Below are positions 1 through 8,955 of a DNA stretch of 64,000 nucleotides, in pieces (position 1 is the stretch's first letter; each line of letters opens with the position of its first letter). The stretch is from NCBI GenBank assembly GCA_020848545.1, contig JADLHZ010000025.1, forward strand, positions 81,145 to 145,144, in the 5' to 3' direction. The stretch comes from Deltaproteobacteria bacterium (GTDB lineage: Bacteria > Myxococcota > JADLHZ01). Under the pieces are notes generated by a model. It saw only the letters and a list, made by a program, of their open reading frames with translations, was not told the origin of the DNA and searched no databases. A program made the translations under genes and the position numbers.

Positions 1-762
1 GGCGCGCCGCCGGCGACGGTCTACGCGATGGATCGCGATTGCACGCAAAACTGCAGCACCATCGAGACGTTCTGGGAGCCGCATAACGGCGACGGTTACC
101 TCGTCACGCACTCGCCGCAGTATTCGTTCCTGCGCAAGGACTCGATCATGTTCATCCGCTACGCCGCGCGCATGGTCGAAGACTACATGCCGTCGCCGCA
201 CGGGGACCTCGCGCTCATGGACATGGGCCAGGCCGACGGCAACGTCCCTGGCGCCGATCAATGCGGCTGCACGCGCGCCGACGTGAGCTGCAGCGAGAAC
301 TGCAACAAGCTGCGCCACCCGTACGGCTCGCACATGGACGGCTTCGATCTCGACGTCGCGTACTATCAGAACGCGCAGAACGCCGGGCGCGAAGTGTGCG
401 GGAACAACGGCCAGTTCTGCACGGCGACGCCGAACATGGACTACCGCCGCACCGCGTACTTCTTCGCCCGCCTTTACGAGACCGGCCGCGTGCGGGTCAT
501 CGGCGTCGACACCGCGATCGCAGCGCCGCTGAAGGCCGCCGCCGATCAGCTGGTGACGGAGGGTTGGATCTCGACCGGCGTGCGCAAGCGCTTCGACTCA
601 GCCATCGCGTACGGCAACGGCTGGCCGTTTCACTTCCACCACTTTCACGTGAGCTTTGCGCCACCGTTGAGCAGCGGCCCGGGCCGTGATGAGCCAGCGT
701 TTTTGCCGCATCCGCTCGTCGGCTGCGGTTTCGATCTCGACAAGCACGGCACCGGCTTCTAA
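1..762 (+). CDS. MepA-like murein endopeptidase (LAS-type metallopeptidase), 5' end outside window
   Basis: The reading frame is open from the first base, so the N-terminus lies outside the window; the first ATG inside is at 28. Numbering from that ATG, SHMDGFDLDV (H102, D109) and the C-terminal HFHHFHVSF (H202-H207) match the zinc-binding HxxxxxxD and HxH motifs of LAS-type peptidases, closest to penicillin-insensitive murein endopeptidase MepA (family M74). These enzymes are periplasmic or secreted and cut D-amino acid cross-links in peptidoglycan. Cysteines between residues 70 and 135 (CGCTRADVSC, CSENC) suggest disulfides, consistent with export. The next gene starts 9 nt downstream. The zinc motifs are visible; the exact bond cut is inferred. 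Confidence 0.7.
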   Translation, partial: GAPPATVYAMDRDCTQNCSTIETFWEPHNGDGYLVTHSPQYSFLRKDSIMFIRYAARMVEDYMPSPHGDLALMDMGQADGNVPGADQCGCTRADVSCSENCNKLRHPYGSHMDGFDLDVAYYQNAQNAGREVCGNNGQFCTATPNMDYRRTAYFFARLYETGRVRVIGVDTAIAAPLKAAADQLVTEGWISTGVRKRFDSAIAYGNGWPFHFHHFHVSFAPPLSSGPGRDEPAFLPHPLVGCGFDLDKHGTGF

Positions 763-771
763 GCGCGTCGC

Positions 772-1734
772 ATGCGCAGGCTCGCGGGACTCTTCTACGG
801 CGCGGCGCTCGGCTTCGTCATGATGGTGGCGCTCGCCGCCGTCTCGTTCAAGCAGATCACGAAGAAGGCGGTGCCCGCCGGCGGCCTCGAGTACTTGGCG
901 CCGGGCAGCGACGAGTGGCAGCCGATCGCGGCGCCGGGCGCGGGCGCGCTCGGGCAGATGTGGATCGGAAAGGCCGGTGAGCTGCTCGTCTCGACCGGCG
1001 CGTCGCCCTACGGCGCGGCGTGGAACGCGCAAACGGCGAAGTGGCAGACGACGCAAGAGCTGCCGCCCACCTTCGCGACGCATCCGACGATCACCGATGT
1101 GTCGTGGCGAGCGCTCCCGGGCGAAGCGTGGCTCACGACGACGACCGGCGACTGCGCGCCCATGCTCGAGCCGGAGAAGACGCGGCTGCCGGCGATCGCG
1201 CGCTGCGATCCCGAGAAGATCAACTATCGGCTGAGCGCGGCGACGAAGGCGAGCGACGGTGCGTTGCTCGTGACCTACTACCACGATGACGATCAGACGA
1301 CGCGCGCGTGGCGCCTCGATCCCGGCGCGCAGGCATGGATGGACACCGGCGTGCTGCCGTTGGTCGCAGCGTCGGAGGTGCTCGTCGCCGGCACTCACGG
1401 CGACGCGCTTGTCGTCGGCGGTGACGGTCGAATGGTGCGCTACGACAAGAAGACGTGGGCCGCCTTGCCGAGGATGCGGAGCGATCGCATCGGTTGGCAG
1501 GCGGCACTGACGAAGGACGGCGGCGTCATCGCCGGCGGAGGCTTTCCGAACGAAGAGCCGATGAATCGCTTCTGGCTCTCGGCGATCGTCGTCGGCTTTG
1601 TCGCGCTCGCCTTGTGGCTGGCGAAGAAGAAGGCCATCGGCTTCGTGGCGCTGATCTTCGGCGGCACTCTCGGCGTCGCGCTGGCGATCGCCGCGTTCTT
1701 CATCCTCTGGATCGCGATAGGCGCGCGCTTCTGA
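772..1734 (+). CDS. Membrane protein with periplasmic propeller-like domain, function unknown
   Basis: 320 residues. One hydrophobic helix lies at residues 5-24 and two more at the C-terminus (about 262-281 and 286-318), separated by KKKAIG, which suggests a protein anchored at both ends. The roughly 230-residue central part has short recurring stretches ending in W or Y plus Gly-Gly turns (GEAWLTTTTGD, GDALVVGGDGR), as in Kelch or beta-propeller-like repeats, but no family is recognised. It starts 9 nt after the peptidase-like gene and is probably co-transcribed. A GC-rich hairpin and T-run follow at 1737-1778. Confidence 0.6.
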   Translation: MRRLAGLFYGAALGFVMMVALAAVSFKQITKKAVPAGGLEYLAPGSDEWQPIAAPGAGALGQMWIGKAGELLVSTGASPYGAAWNAQTAKWQTTQELPPTFATHPTITDVSWRALPGEAWLTTTTGDCAPMLEPEKTRLPAIARCDPEKINYRLSAATKASDGALLVTYYHDDDQTTRAWRLDPGAQAWMDTGVLPLVAASEVLVAGTHGDALVVGGDGRMVRYDKKTWAALPRMRSDRIGWQAALTKDGGVIAGGGFPNEEPMNRFWLSAIVVGFVALALWLAKKKAIGFVALIFGGTLGVALAIAAFFILWIAIGARF

Positions 1735-1736
1735 CG

Positions 1737-1778
1737 GGTTGCGCCGTCTCGCAACCGGTTGTCGAAGCGACGTTTTTT
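1737..1778 (+). terminator. Possible intrinsic terminator after the 772-1734 gene
   Basis: A 7-bp GC-rich stem (GGTTGCG 1737-1743, CGCAACC 1750-1756) is followed by a small GTCG/CGAC hairpin at 1761-1771 and a run of six T at 1773-1778. The T-run directly follows only the weaker hairpin, so the call is tentative. Confidence 0.35.
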
Positions 1779-1840
1779 CGCCCTTGCCGATAAGCTCAGT
1801 TGAAAAAGACCTCGGCCGCATGTAAAGACTGGGTGAGCAG

Positions 1841-2575
1841 ATGAAAGTGATTTTCAAATTCACTCGTCACGCCAGCCGCCGGGCCCGCCTCACGTTGGCG
1901 ATGCTCGTCGCCACGGCTTTGCACGTGGGCCTGCTGCGCTTTTCGCCGTCGGACGCCTCGGGGTTTGCCCCACGCCCGCGCGTGAGCCTCGCGATCGTCG
2001 TGGCGAAGACGGTGGCGCCGCCGCCGCCGGCACCCGTGGCACACGCGAAGAAGCCCCGGGCGTTGCACCCCGAAGTCGCACCCGTGGCCGCACCGACACC
2101 AGTCCCACCCGATGCGGCCGCGCCGGAAGCCGCGCCGCGCGAAGTCTCGATCGACGCCGTCGTTACCGCGCCCGCGCCGAGCGGCGTGGCGGTCGCCGTG
2201 TCTGGCAACGGCGTTGGCGAAGGAACCGCTACGCCGACGCCGGCCGTCGCACCAACGCCCGGACCGAGCGCTGCGAAAGTGCGTGAGTCGATCGGCCACT
2301 ACTCCGGCTGGCTGCGCCAAAAGGTCGACGCGTTGAAGCGCTATCCGCTGCAAGCGCGGCGCATGCACGTGCAAGGCACGACCATCGTCAGCGTGCGCGT
2401 GCGTCGCGACGGGCAGCTCGCTTGTGCGCCGCAGATCGTCACCTCTTCGCACCCGATCTTGGACCAGGAAGCGCTGCGCATGGTCTCGCAGGCGGCGCCG
2501 TTTCAATCGCTGCCCGAGGGCTCGGGCGACGTCGTCGAGTTCACCATCCCGATCGATTTCTCGCTCACGTCCTGA
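1841..2575 (+). CDS. TonB-family energy-transducer-like protein
   Basis: 244 residues with TonB architecture: a short basic N-terminus, one membrane anchor (LTLAMLVATALHVGLL, about 17-32), a Pro/Ala/Val-rich periplasm-spanning linker (about 50-140) and a C-terminal TonB-like domain (about 150-244). That domain contains YPLQARRMHVQGTTIVSVRV and ends in VVEFTIPIDFSL. TonB proteins couple the proton motive force, via ExbB/ExbD, to outer-membrane transporters. No exbB, exbD or TonB-dependent receptor lies nearby, so this may be an orphan TonB or a related envelope protein. The ATG has a GGTGAG sequence 5 nt upstream. Confidence 0.7.
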   Translation: MKVIFKFTRHASRRARLTLAMLVATALHVGLLRFSPSDASGFAPRPRVSLAIVVAKTVAPPPPAPVAHAKKPRALHPEVAPVAAPTPVPPDAAAPEAAPREVSIDAVVTAPAPSGVAVAVSGNGVGEGTATPTPAVAPTPGPSAAKVRESIGHYSGWLRQKVDALKRYPLQARRMHVQGTTIVSVRVRRDGQLACAPQIVTSSHPILDQEALRMVSQAAPFQSLPEGSGDVVEFTIPIDFSLTS

Positions 2576-2608
2576 CAGGCTTTTCGCTTTAGGGCAGGCT
2601 CGCCGGCC

Positions 2609-3106
2609 GTGCCCTTTCAGCTCGACGCCCCGCTCGCGCATCCACCGAAGCCGCACTTCGCTTGGCCGCTGCGCGCGCTCGCGTTCTGCTTGCGTCGCGT
2701 CGCCGTGTTCATCGCGATCATCGGCGTATGGCAGCGCGTGATCTTGCGGCGCGCCCACGGGATCGAGTGGACGCTCGACGGCACCTGCAAGTCGTGCGGC
2801 CGCTGCTGCGAGAACCTGATGCTGCCATCGGGCAAGCTCGCCTCGTGGCGCATCGTCGTCTGGCTGCGGCGCTTCTGGCACGAAGGCGTCAACGACTTCT
2901 ATCCGAAGGCGATGTTCATCGAGAGCGAGGGCCGATCGTTTCAAGCGTACGGTTGCCGCAACTGGACCGCTGAGAAAACCTGCGCGCGCTACACGCTGCG
3001 ACCGTTCGTCTGCCGCGTGTATCCGGCGCTGGCGTTGCTCGATCGGCCGACGCCGGCTCAGCACTGCGGCTATCGCGTGCGCGAGCGGTTGCGGGTCGTC
3101 GAGTGA
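2609..3106 (+). CDS. YkgJ-family cysteine-cluster protein
   Basis: 165 residues from a GTG start. A hydrophobic stretch (about 25-45) precedes the family signature CKSCGRCC (about 62-69), followed by spaced cysteines (YGCRNW, KTCARY, FVCRVYPAL and a late QHCGY). This is the pattern of the YkgJ/UPF0153 zinc- or iron-binding family, whose function is poorly known. Its stop overlaps the start of the following queG-like frame (GTGA at 3103-3106), suggesting translational coupling. The partnership with queG, another metal-cluster protein, is inferred from this overlap only. Confidence 0.75.
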   Translation: MPFQLDAPLAHPPKPHFAWPLRALAFCLRRVAVFIAIIGVWQRVILRRAHGIEWTLDGTCKSCGRCCENLMLPSGKLASWRIVVWLRRFWHEGVNDFYPKAMFIESEGRSFQAYGCRNWTAEKTCARYTLRPFVCRVYPALALLDRPTPAQHCGYRVRERLRVVE

Positions 3107-4260
3107 GGGCCAGGCTCGCGATCACCGACGGTCGCCGCGCGCTGCTTCCCGTGAGCGACGTGGCGCGATCGACGCTCGCGATCGACGACGCCGACGCGTT
3201 CGAGGCGGCGTACGGCGTGCTCGCGCGCGTGCTCTCGCTCGAGCGGCACCAGGCGAACTTCCTCGCGGTGCGCGCCGGCGATCCGCCGATCGTCACCTTT
3301 CGCGTCTCGCGCGAGCTCTCTGCGCCTGCGGGCTTTCGCTGGGCGCGCGCAGAGGATGTGCCGGCCGACGCGAAGGCCGACATCCTCGCCTGCGCGGCCG
3401 TGCTCGGCTTTTCGCGGGCCGGCGTGACGACGCCCGTACTACCCGAGCGCTACCTCGATCGCTTCGACGCGTGGCTCGCGAGCGGCGCTCATGCGGGCAT
3501 GGACTTTCTTGCGCGCAAGGCGGCGCCGCGCCGTGATCCTGCGCTCGTGCTTCCGGGCGCGCAGAGCGTCATCGCGCTGGCGACGGCGTACGCAGCAGAT
3601 GACGCGAGCGATCCGCGCGCGCGCATCGCCCGCTACGCGCAGAGCCGTGACTATCACGAGGTCATCGAAAAGCGCCTGCACGTCCTGAAGGCGTTCATCG
3701 AGCGCACGTTCTCGGCGCGCTGCTACAACTCTGTCGACACCGGCCCGGTGCTCGAGCGTGCGTACGCCGAGCGCGCTGGCCTCGGTTGGATCGGCAAGAA
3801 CGGGCTGCTCATCTCGCGCACGCAGGGCTCGTACGCGTTCCTCGCGACCTTGTGGACGACGCTCGCGCTCGCACCGGACGCGCAGCACGACGAGCACTGC
3901 GGCACTTGCGACGCGTGCCTCACCGGCTGCCCGACGCGCGCGATCACCGCGCCCGGCTTCGTCGACGCACGCCGCTGCATCTCGTACTGGACCATCGAGC
4001 ACGAAGGCGCTTTGGACGATGCGCCGCCGTCGCACGGGTGGCTCTTCGGCTGCGACGTTTGCCAAGAGGTGTGCCCGTGGAACCGCTTCGCGGGATCGCC
4101 GACGATGGCCGAGCTCGCGACGAAGCGCACGTTGACGGTGGACGTGGCGCACGCCTCCGACGGCGAGATCGACGCTGCGATCGCCGGCACGCCGTTGCGC
4201 CGCGCCGGGGCGGCGGGCCTCCGTCGGAACGTGCGCAGGATCCTGCCGATCGTCGAGTGA
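3103..4260 (+). CDS. queG: Epoxyqueuosine reductase QueG with an unusual N-terminal extension
   Basis: 385 residues. From about residue 85 it matches QueG, the cobalamin- and iron-sulfur-dependent enzyme that reduces epoxyqueuosine to queuosine in tRNA. Two ferredoxin-like 4Fe-4S motifs are present, CGTCDACLTGCPTRAI (about 266-281) and CDVCQEVCPWN (about 312-322), with YNSVDTGPVLERAYAE and GWIGKNGLLI upstream. The protein ends soon after the second cluster, as in short QueG forms without HEAT repeats. Residues 1-84 do not look like QueG. An in-frame GTG at 3358 would give a 300-residue core-only protein, so the extension is either an extra domain or a mis-called start. The GTGA overlap with the upstream gene favours 3103. 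Confidence 0.85.
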   Translation: MRARLAITDGRRALLPVSDVARSTLAIDDADAFEAAYGVLARVLSLERHQANFLAVRAGDPPIVTFRVSRELSAPAGFRWARAEDVPADAKADILACAAVLGFSRAGVTTPVLPERYLDRFDAWLASGAHAGMDFLARKAAPRRDPALVLPGAQSVIALATAYAADDASDPRARIARYAQSRDYHEVIEKRLHVLKAFIERTFSARCYNSVDTGPVLERAYAERAGLGWIGKNGLLISRTQGSYAFLATLWTTLALAPDAQHDEHCGTCDACLTGCPTRAITAPGFVDARRCISYWTIEHEGALDDAPPSHGWLFGCDVCQEVCPWNRFAGSPTMAELATKRTLTVDVAHASDGEIDAAIAGTPLRRAGAAGLRRNVRRILPIVE

Positions 4261-4285
4261 GGACCTTGCTCAGTCCTCGTAGGCT

Positions 4286-6013
4286 CTATTTCGTCCCGAT
4301 CGCCGCCAACGCGTTCTTCAGCGCCTCTTGTAGACACTTGAGATCCGCCTGGCCCTCGAGCGCCTTCAAGAGCGGCGCCGCGCCGACGATCTTGCGCTCG
4401 GCCACCGCCTGCACGGTCTTCTTCTTCTCGACGCACGTCGTCGCGACCTCGAGATCGATCTCGGCGACGTCTTCGTAGTCGAGCTCGTCTTTTCCGCCGA
4501 GCTTCTCGACCGCGTCGACGACGGCCCAGCGATCGATCTTCGCTTCCTCTGTCGAGCGATCGACGAGGCGTCCGATCGCCGGCGGGCCGATCTCACCGAT
4601 GAGCACCGACTTCGCCTTGCTGCTCCCGTGCGCCGTCGCTTCGATGAGGTCGCTGACCAGCACGTCGTTGTCGCGGTGCAGCGCGTTCCTCTTGATCGCT
4701 GCTTTGTGCGCCTCGGCCGACGCGTCCCAGGCGCCGGTGCCGATCAACGCGTGGCCGCGCCAGAACCAGTAGTCCGAGTGCTGCTGATAGCCCTTCACCT
4801 TGCCGAGGTCGTCGAGCCGCGAGAGCGCCGTCGTGAACGCGCGATCGACGATCAAGCTGCGCACCTCGCGGTAGGGATCGTAGCGCAGTCGATCCGAGAT
4901 GACGAACGCGAGCCAGCCGAAGAGCACGAGCGCGACCGAGACTGTGATGACGATGCGCCGCCGGCCGAAGCGTGCTTCGAGGTGCCGCATGCGCAGCGTC
5001 ATGTCGTCGGTCGCGCGCGAGAGCCAACGTTCCTTCTGCGGGACGTCAGTCGGCGCCGTGATCGGCGTCGTCGTCTCGCCGAACACCGGCCCGGTCGAAG
5101 GGTCCGGCATCGGCATCTCAGGCGCCACCGCCAGCCCGACGAGCCCGAGCGAGAGCGCGTCTTTTCGGATGCCGCTCATCAAGCCGTCCTCCAGCTGATC
5201 GAGGAGCTTGTGCAGCTGCCGTCGCTGCACGCCGCCCACGCGCTGCAGCGGCTCGAGCACCGCGCTCAAGACGACGCTGAAGACGCCGAGGCCGACGATC
5301 AGGAGCGCGATCGACACGAACACCTCGCTCGGCGACGGATCCGGCGGAAAGATGTCGTAGAACACGCTGCCCGCGCGCTTGCCGAGGAAGAAGCTCGAGC
5401 TCTTGTCGTCTTTGGCGTGGCTCTGCGCCACCTTGTTGCCGATCGCGTAGACGTCGAACGCGACTTCGCCGAACACCATGCGCGCGGCGAGCAAGAGGAG
5501 CGCCGAGCTCAGCGCCTGAAAGATCGTCCAGCGCGCGTTGACGAGCTCCTTCATCGGCCAGCTCAAGCGATCGAAGAAGTGCTCCGCGCTCGCGAGGCGG
5601 CGCAGGGCTGGGTGCAAGGGCCAGAGCGCGCGCAGTTTTTCGTCGGCGTAGATCGCTTGTGCGTAGGCGTGCGTCTGCTCTTGCGGCGACGCCACGCCGA
5701 GGAGCTCTTTGGCCACGAGCGCCTCGATGCGCTTCTCCGCCGTCGGCTTCAGCGACAACGGCAAGTCGAGCAAGCGCTTCGCGAGCGCGTCCCAACCGAG
5801 CTTCTCGAGCCAAGAGCCGAGCTTGCGCGCGGCGAGCGCCGGGATCGCAAACACGAAGTTGAAGAGGTGCTTGAAGGCGTCGCGCAGGAAGGTCTCGCGC
5901 AGGCGAAGCAGCGTCGCCTTCCACGAGAAGTACTCGGCGACGAACGCGTCGACGCGCTTGCGCCGGTCGGCGATGTAGCTCTGCGTCGCGGCTTCGAGCG
6001 CGATGAAGCTCAC
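4286..6013 (-). CDS. Multi-pass membrane protein, third gene of the penicillin-binding-protein operon
   Basis: 575 residues from a GTG at 6013, placed 7 nt after the stop of the preceding gene (6021); an upstream in-frame start at 6082 would overlap that gene. Three membrane helices are visible at about 160-180, 231-254 and 351-371. The N-terminal 150 residues are helical and charged. The C-terminal 200 residues are helical, with TPR-like pairs (YWFWRGHALIGTGAWDASAE). No family is recognised. Its place at the end of an overlapping operon with a class A penicillin-binding protein suggests a role in cell-wall synthesis or its regulation (inference). Confidence 0.7.
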   Translation of the reverse strand: MSFIALEAATQSYIADRRKRVDAFVAEYFSWKATLLRLRETFLRDAFKHLFNFVFAIPALAARKLGSWLEKLGWDALAKRLLDLPLSLKPTAEKRIEALVAKELLGVASPQEQTHAYAQAIYADEKLRALWPLHPALRRLASAEHFFDRLSWPMKELVNARWTIFQALSSALLLLAARMVFGEVAFDVYAIGNKVAQSHAKDDKSSSFFLGKRAGSVFYDIFPPDPSPSEVFVSIALLIVGLGVFSVVLSAVLEPLQRVGGVQRRQLHKLLDQLEDGLMSGIRKDALSLGLVGLAVAPEMPMPDPSTGPVFGETTTPITAPTDVPQKERWLSRATDDMTLRMRHLEARFGRRRIVITVSVALVLFGWLAFVISDRLRYDPYREVRSLIVDRAFTTALSRLDDLGKVKGYQQHSDYWFWRGHALIGTGAWDASAEAHKAAIKRNALHRDNDVLVSDLIEATAHGSSKAKSVLIGEIGPPAIGRLVDRSTEEAKIDRWAVVDAVEKLGGKDELDYEDVAEIDLEVATTCVEKKKTVQAVAERKIVGAAPLLKALEGQADLKCLQEALKNALAAIGTK

Positions 6014-6020
6014 GTCACGC

Positions 6021-6356
6021 TCAGGGGACCGCTTGGCGGAGCTTCTGAATGCCTTCGGCCGCGCGCTGCGTGAGCGTCGCAACTTCGGCGAGCCTCGTCT
6101 GTACGCGCTTCGCTTCGTCCTGCTGCTCGTCGGTGTCCTCCGCTAGCGCGTCGAGGGTGTCGAGCACCTCCGAGAGATGCTCCTGGGCGAGCAGCACGTC
6201 GCGGGCGATGCGCGAGCCTTCGCGCGCGTAGACGAGGCCGCTCTCGAAGAGCTTCTGCAGCATCGCCCGCAGATTGCCGAGCACGGTGACGAGCATGGCG
6301 CGGTTCTGCTTCAGCTGGCGGACGGTCTTCAGCGCGGCGAAGGAGACGACGCTCAT
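6021..6356 (-). CDS. Small coiled-coil protein in the penicillin-binding-protein operon
   Basis: 111 residues, almost entirely helical with heptad-like spacing (LLAQEHLSEVLDTLDALAED, LTQRAAEGIQKLRQ) and no signal peptide or membrane helix. Its ATG overlaps the stop of the penicillin-binding protein gene (ATGA at 6356-6353), so it is translationally coupled to it. It is not recognised as a known family. A cytoplasmic adaptor to the membrane protein encoded next is a reasonable guess, from position only. Confidence 0.65.
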   Translation of the reverse strand: MSVVSFAALKTVRQLKQNRAMLVTVLGNLRAMLQKLFESGLVYAREGSRIARDVLLAQEHLSEVLDTLDALAEDTDEQQDEAKRVQTRLAEVATLTQRAAEGIQKLRQAVP

Positions 6357-8824
6357 TGGTCTTGCTCGTAGAAGTCTTTGCGCACCGCTTGGCTCGCGGC
6401 TTCCTGGGGCTCGGTGCCCGTGAGGAAGGGCAGCAACATCGAGCCAGGCGCACCGACTTCGGCGACGTAGCCGCTCGCGAGATCGACGTTGACCATGGCG
6501 ACGCCTTCTTCTGGCATCGTGAAGTCACGGTTCGGCAGGTTGATGATCGCCTGGCGCATGGTGCCGATCCAGATCGGCAGCGCCGCCGAGCCGCCGGTCT
6601 CCGGGCCCATCATCGTGTTGTCGTCGAAGCCCGTCCACACGCCCATCACGATGTCTGGCGAATAGCCGACGAAGAGCGCGTTGCGATGCTCGCTCGAGGT
6701 GCCGGTCTTGCCGGCGAGCGGCCGCTCCAGGCTCTGCGCTTTGCCGGCCGTGCCACCGGGCTCGATGATCGGCGCCGTCAGCAACTGCGTGGCGACGTAC
6801 GCGACCGCGGGATCGACGCGCTCTTCGCCGAGCTCCGGCTGGTTCTCTTCGAGCGAGACGTTGCTGCGATCGACGACCTTGCGCACATAGATCGGCGCGG
6901 CGTAGCGGCCCTGAGAGGCGAGCGTCGTGTACGCGTTGACGAGCTCGAGCAGCGTCACGTCGCCCGAGCCGAGCGCGATCGTCATGTTCCTCGGAAGCTC
7001 GGTCTCGATGCCGAGCGCTTTGGCCATCGCGATCGTCTCGTCGACGCCGATCTTTTCGATGAGCTTCACCGAGCACGTGTTCTTCGACTTCGCCAAGGCA
7101 CGGCGCAGAATCAGGTCGCCTTCGTAGACATCGCTCTCGAAGTTCTGCGGCTTCCACGCTTCGCCGGTCGTCGGATCGCGGAAGACGACCGGCGTGTCGC
7201 TGCAGACGAAGCCGTTCGTCACTTGCTTGCTGTTGATCGCCGCGGCGTAGAGGATCGCCTTGAACGAGCTGCCCGGCTGGCGCTTCGACTGCACCGGCCG
7301 AATCAGCCCCGTGCTCTCGAGCGCGTCGCCGCCGACGATCGCGCGGACGAAGTGCGTGTTCGGATCGATGGCAACGAGCGAGCCTTCCACCTTCGGATCT
7401 TGGCTCAAAGTGCCGGAGACCTTCAGCTGCGCGCCGAGCGTCCTCTGGAGCGTGACCGAGTCGATGCGCACCGCCACGAGATCGCCCTGGCGCACGACCT
7501 CGGAGGGCAGGCGTGGCGGCGGCGTCTTCTCGGTGGGGTTGAACTTGCGCGCCCATGCGTAGCCGTCTTTGCCGATGACGACCTTGGTGCCGCCGAGGTG
7601 CACGGTGATCGAGAGCTTCGCGTTGTCGACCGTGTCGACGATGCCGACGAGCTCGTCGCCTTCGGTGAGCTGGCGGATCGCGAGCTTGTCCTTCATGCGC
7701 TCTTGTTGCCGAAGATCGTCGCCAGTGAAGCCGACGAGATCCCAGACCATCGGCGCGTCGGCGGCGTCCTTGATGCCGCGGTAACGTAGCAGCGCGTCGC
7801 GGCGCTCCGAGAACGCTTGCGTCACTTGCTGCATCACGCGCGCGTAGGCGTCGGCCTCGACGCGCAGCTTCGGCCCGCGAAAGCCTTGGCGGCGATCAAT
7901 CGCGCGCAAGCCCGAGCGCACCGCTTGATGCGCGGCCGATTGCAGCTTCGCGTCGACGGTCGTGTAGATCGTGAGGCCGCCTGAGTAGAGCCGCTCGCCG
8001 CCGTACTTCGCCTCCAATTGGCGGCGCACGATCTCGGCGAAGTGCGGGGCTTTTCCGAGGTAAGGGTAGGGCTCCTTCGGCGAGGCGATCGGCTTGTTGA
8101 ACGCGGCGTCTGCCGTCGCCTGATCGATGTAGCCCTTCTCGACCATCTGCGTGAGCACGTACTTCTGCCGCTCTTTGACCGCGGCGAGATCGCCCTTCGG
8201 GTTGTAGCGCTCGGGGTTCTTCGGGATTCCGCCCAAGATCGCGGCCTCGGCCACGTCGACCTCGGACACGCTCTTTCCGAAGTACGCGCGCGCGGCTTCC
8301 TCGATGCCGTAGTTGCCGCGGCCGAAGACGATCTGATTGAGATAGATGTTGAGGATGTCGTCCTTGCTCAGCATGTCCTCGAGCCGCTTCGTCAGCACCG
8401 CCTCGCGGATCTTGCGCCGCAGCGATCGCTCGGGCCCCGTCACCATGGTCTTCACGAGCTGCTGCGTGATCGTGCTCGTGCCCTTGAAGTGACCGCCGCG
8501 CGCGATGCCGCGGACAATCGCGCGGGCGAGGCCCAAGTAGTCGAGGCCCTTGTGCTCGTAGAAGTTGCCGTCCTCGGCGGCGATGAACGCGTGCAGCACG
8601 TGCGCCGGGATGCGATCCTTACCGACGACCGTGCGCCGCTCGTTGTAGAGCTGCGCGATCAGCTGGCCGTCGTCCGAGTAGACGCGCGTCACTTCGTTCG
8701 GGTGATAATCGGAGAGAGAGTCGAGCGCCGGCAGATCGCGGGTGTAGGCGAAGACGAGCACGATCGGCACGATGACCCCGAGCACCACGCCCGCGAGCAG
8801 CACATAAAGGACAAGTCGCTTCAT
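6353..8824 (-). CDS. mrcA: Bifunctional class A penicillin-binding protein (PBP1A family)
   Basis: 823 residues from the ATG at 8824, beginning MKRLVLYVLLAG, a single inner-membrane anchor. The GT51 glycosyltransferase domain (about 50-230) has the catalytic-Glu motif AAEDGNFYEHKG and STITQQLVKT. The transpeptidase domain carries SxxK (QPGSSFK, about 517), SxN (SKNT, about 579) and KTGTSS (about 706). It polymerises lipid II and cross-links peptidoglycan in the periplasm. An in-frame TTG at 8836 is a less likely start. A TAGCGT hexamer 11 nt before the ATG could be a -10. Two genes follow in tight overlap, forming a three-gene operon. Confidence 0.93.
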   Translation of the reverse strand: MKRLVLYVLLAGVVLGVIVPIVLVFAYTRDLPALDSLSDYHPNEVTRVYSDDGQLIAQLYNERRTVVGKDRIPAHVLHAFIAAEDGNFYEHKGLDYLGLARAIVRGIARGGHFKGTSTITQQLVKTMVTGPERSLRRKIREAVLTKRLEDMLSKDDILNIYLNQIVFGRGNYGIEEAARAYFGKSVSEVDVAEAAILGGIPKNPERYNPKGDLAAVKERQKYVLTQMVEKGYIDQATADAAFNKPIASPKEPYPYLGKAPHFAEIVRRQLEAKYGGERLYSGGLTIYTTVDAKLQSAAHQAVRSGLRAIDRRQGFRGPKLRVEADAYARVMQQVTQAFSERRDALLRYRGIKDAADAPMVWDLVGFTGDDLRQQERMKDKLAIRQLTEGDELVGIVDTVDNAKLSITVHLGGTKVVIGKDGYAWARKFNPTEKTPPPRLPSEVVRQGDLVAVRIDSVTLQRTLGAQLKVSGTLSQDPKVEGSLVAIDPNTHFVRAIVGGDALESTGLIRPVQSKRQPGSSFKAILYAAAINSKQVTNGFVCSDTPVVFRDPTTGEAWKPQNFESDVYEGDLILRRALAKSKNTCSVKLIEKIGVDETIAMAKALGIETELPRNMTIALGSGDVTLLELVNAYTTLASQGRYAAPIYVRKVVDRSNVSLEENQPELGEERVDPAVAYVATQLLTAPIIEPGGTAGKAQSLERPLAGKTGTSSEHRNALFVGYSPDIVMGVWTGFDDNTMMGPETGGSAALPIWIGTMRQAIINLPNRDFTMPEEGVAMVNVDLASGYVAEVGAPGSMLLPFLTGTEPQEAASQAVRKDFYEQDQ

Positions 8825-8942
8825 TTCGACCCACAACGCTACGCGCGAGTGCGATGGGATAAAAGCCCCGCGGCGAAAAAGTCATGGTGCCCCGGTGAGA
8901 TGTCGGCCGCCACCCGAAAACGTCCCCGGTCCCTTTTCGAGG

Positions 8943-8948
8943 TATGCT
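8943..8948 (+). promoter_or_regulatory. Putative -10 box of a leaderless transcript
   Basis: TATGCT ends 7 nt before the ATG at 8956, placing transcription start at or next to the start codon. The upstream in-frame ATG at 8944 is part of this box, which argues for the 8956 start. Confidence 0.4.
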
Positions 8949-8955
8949 TCACGCG

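Noticed and set aside
1796..3064. 422-residue minus-strand frame opposite the TonB-like and YkgJ-type genes
   Set aside because: Composition typical of antisense shadows; no start signal or motif.
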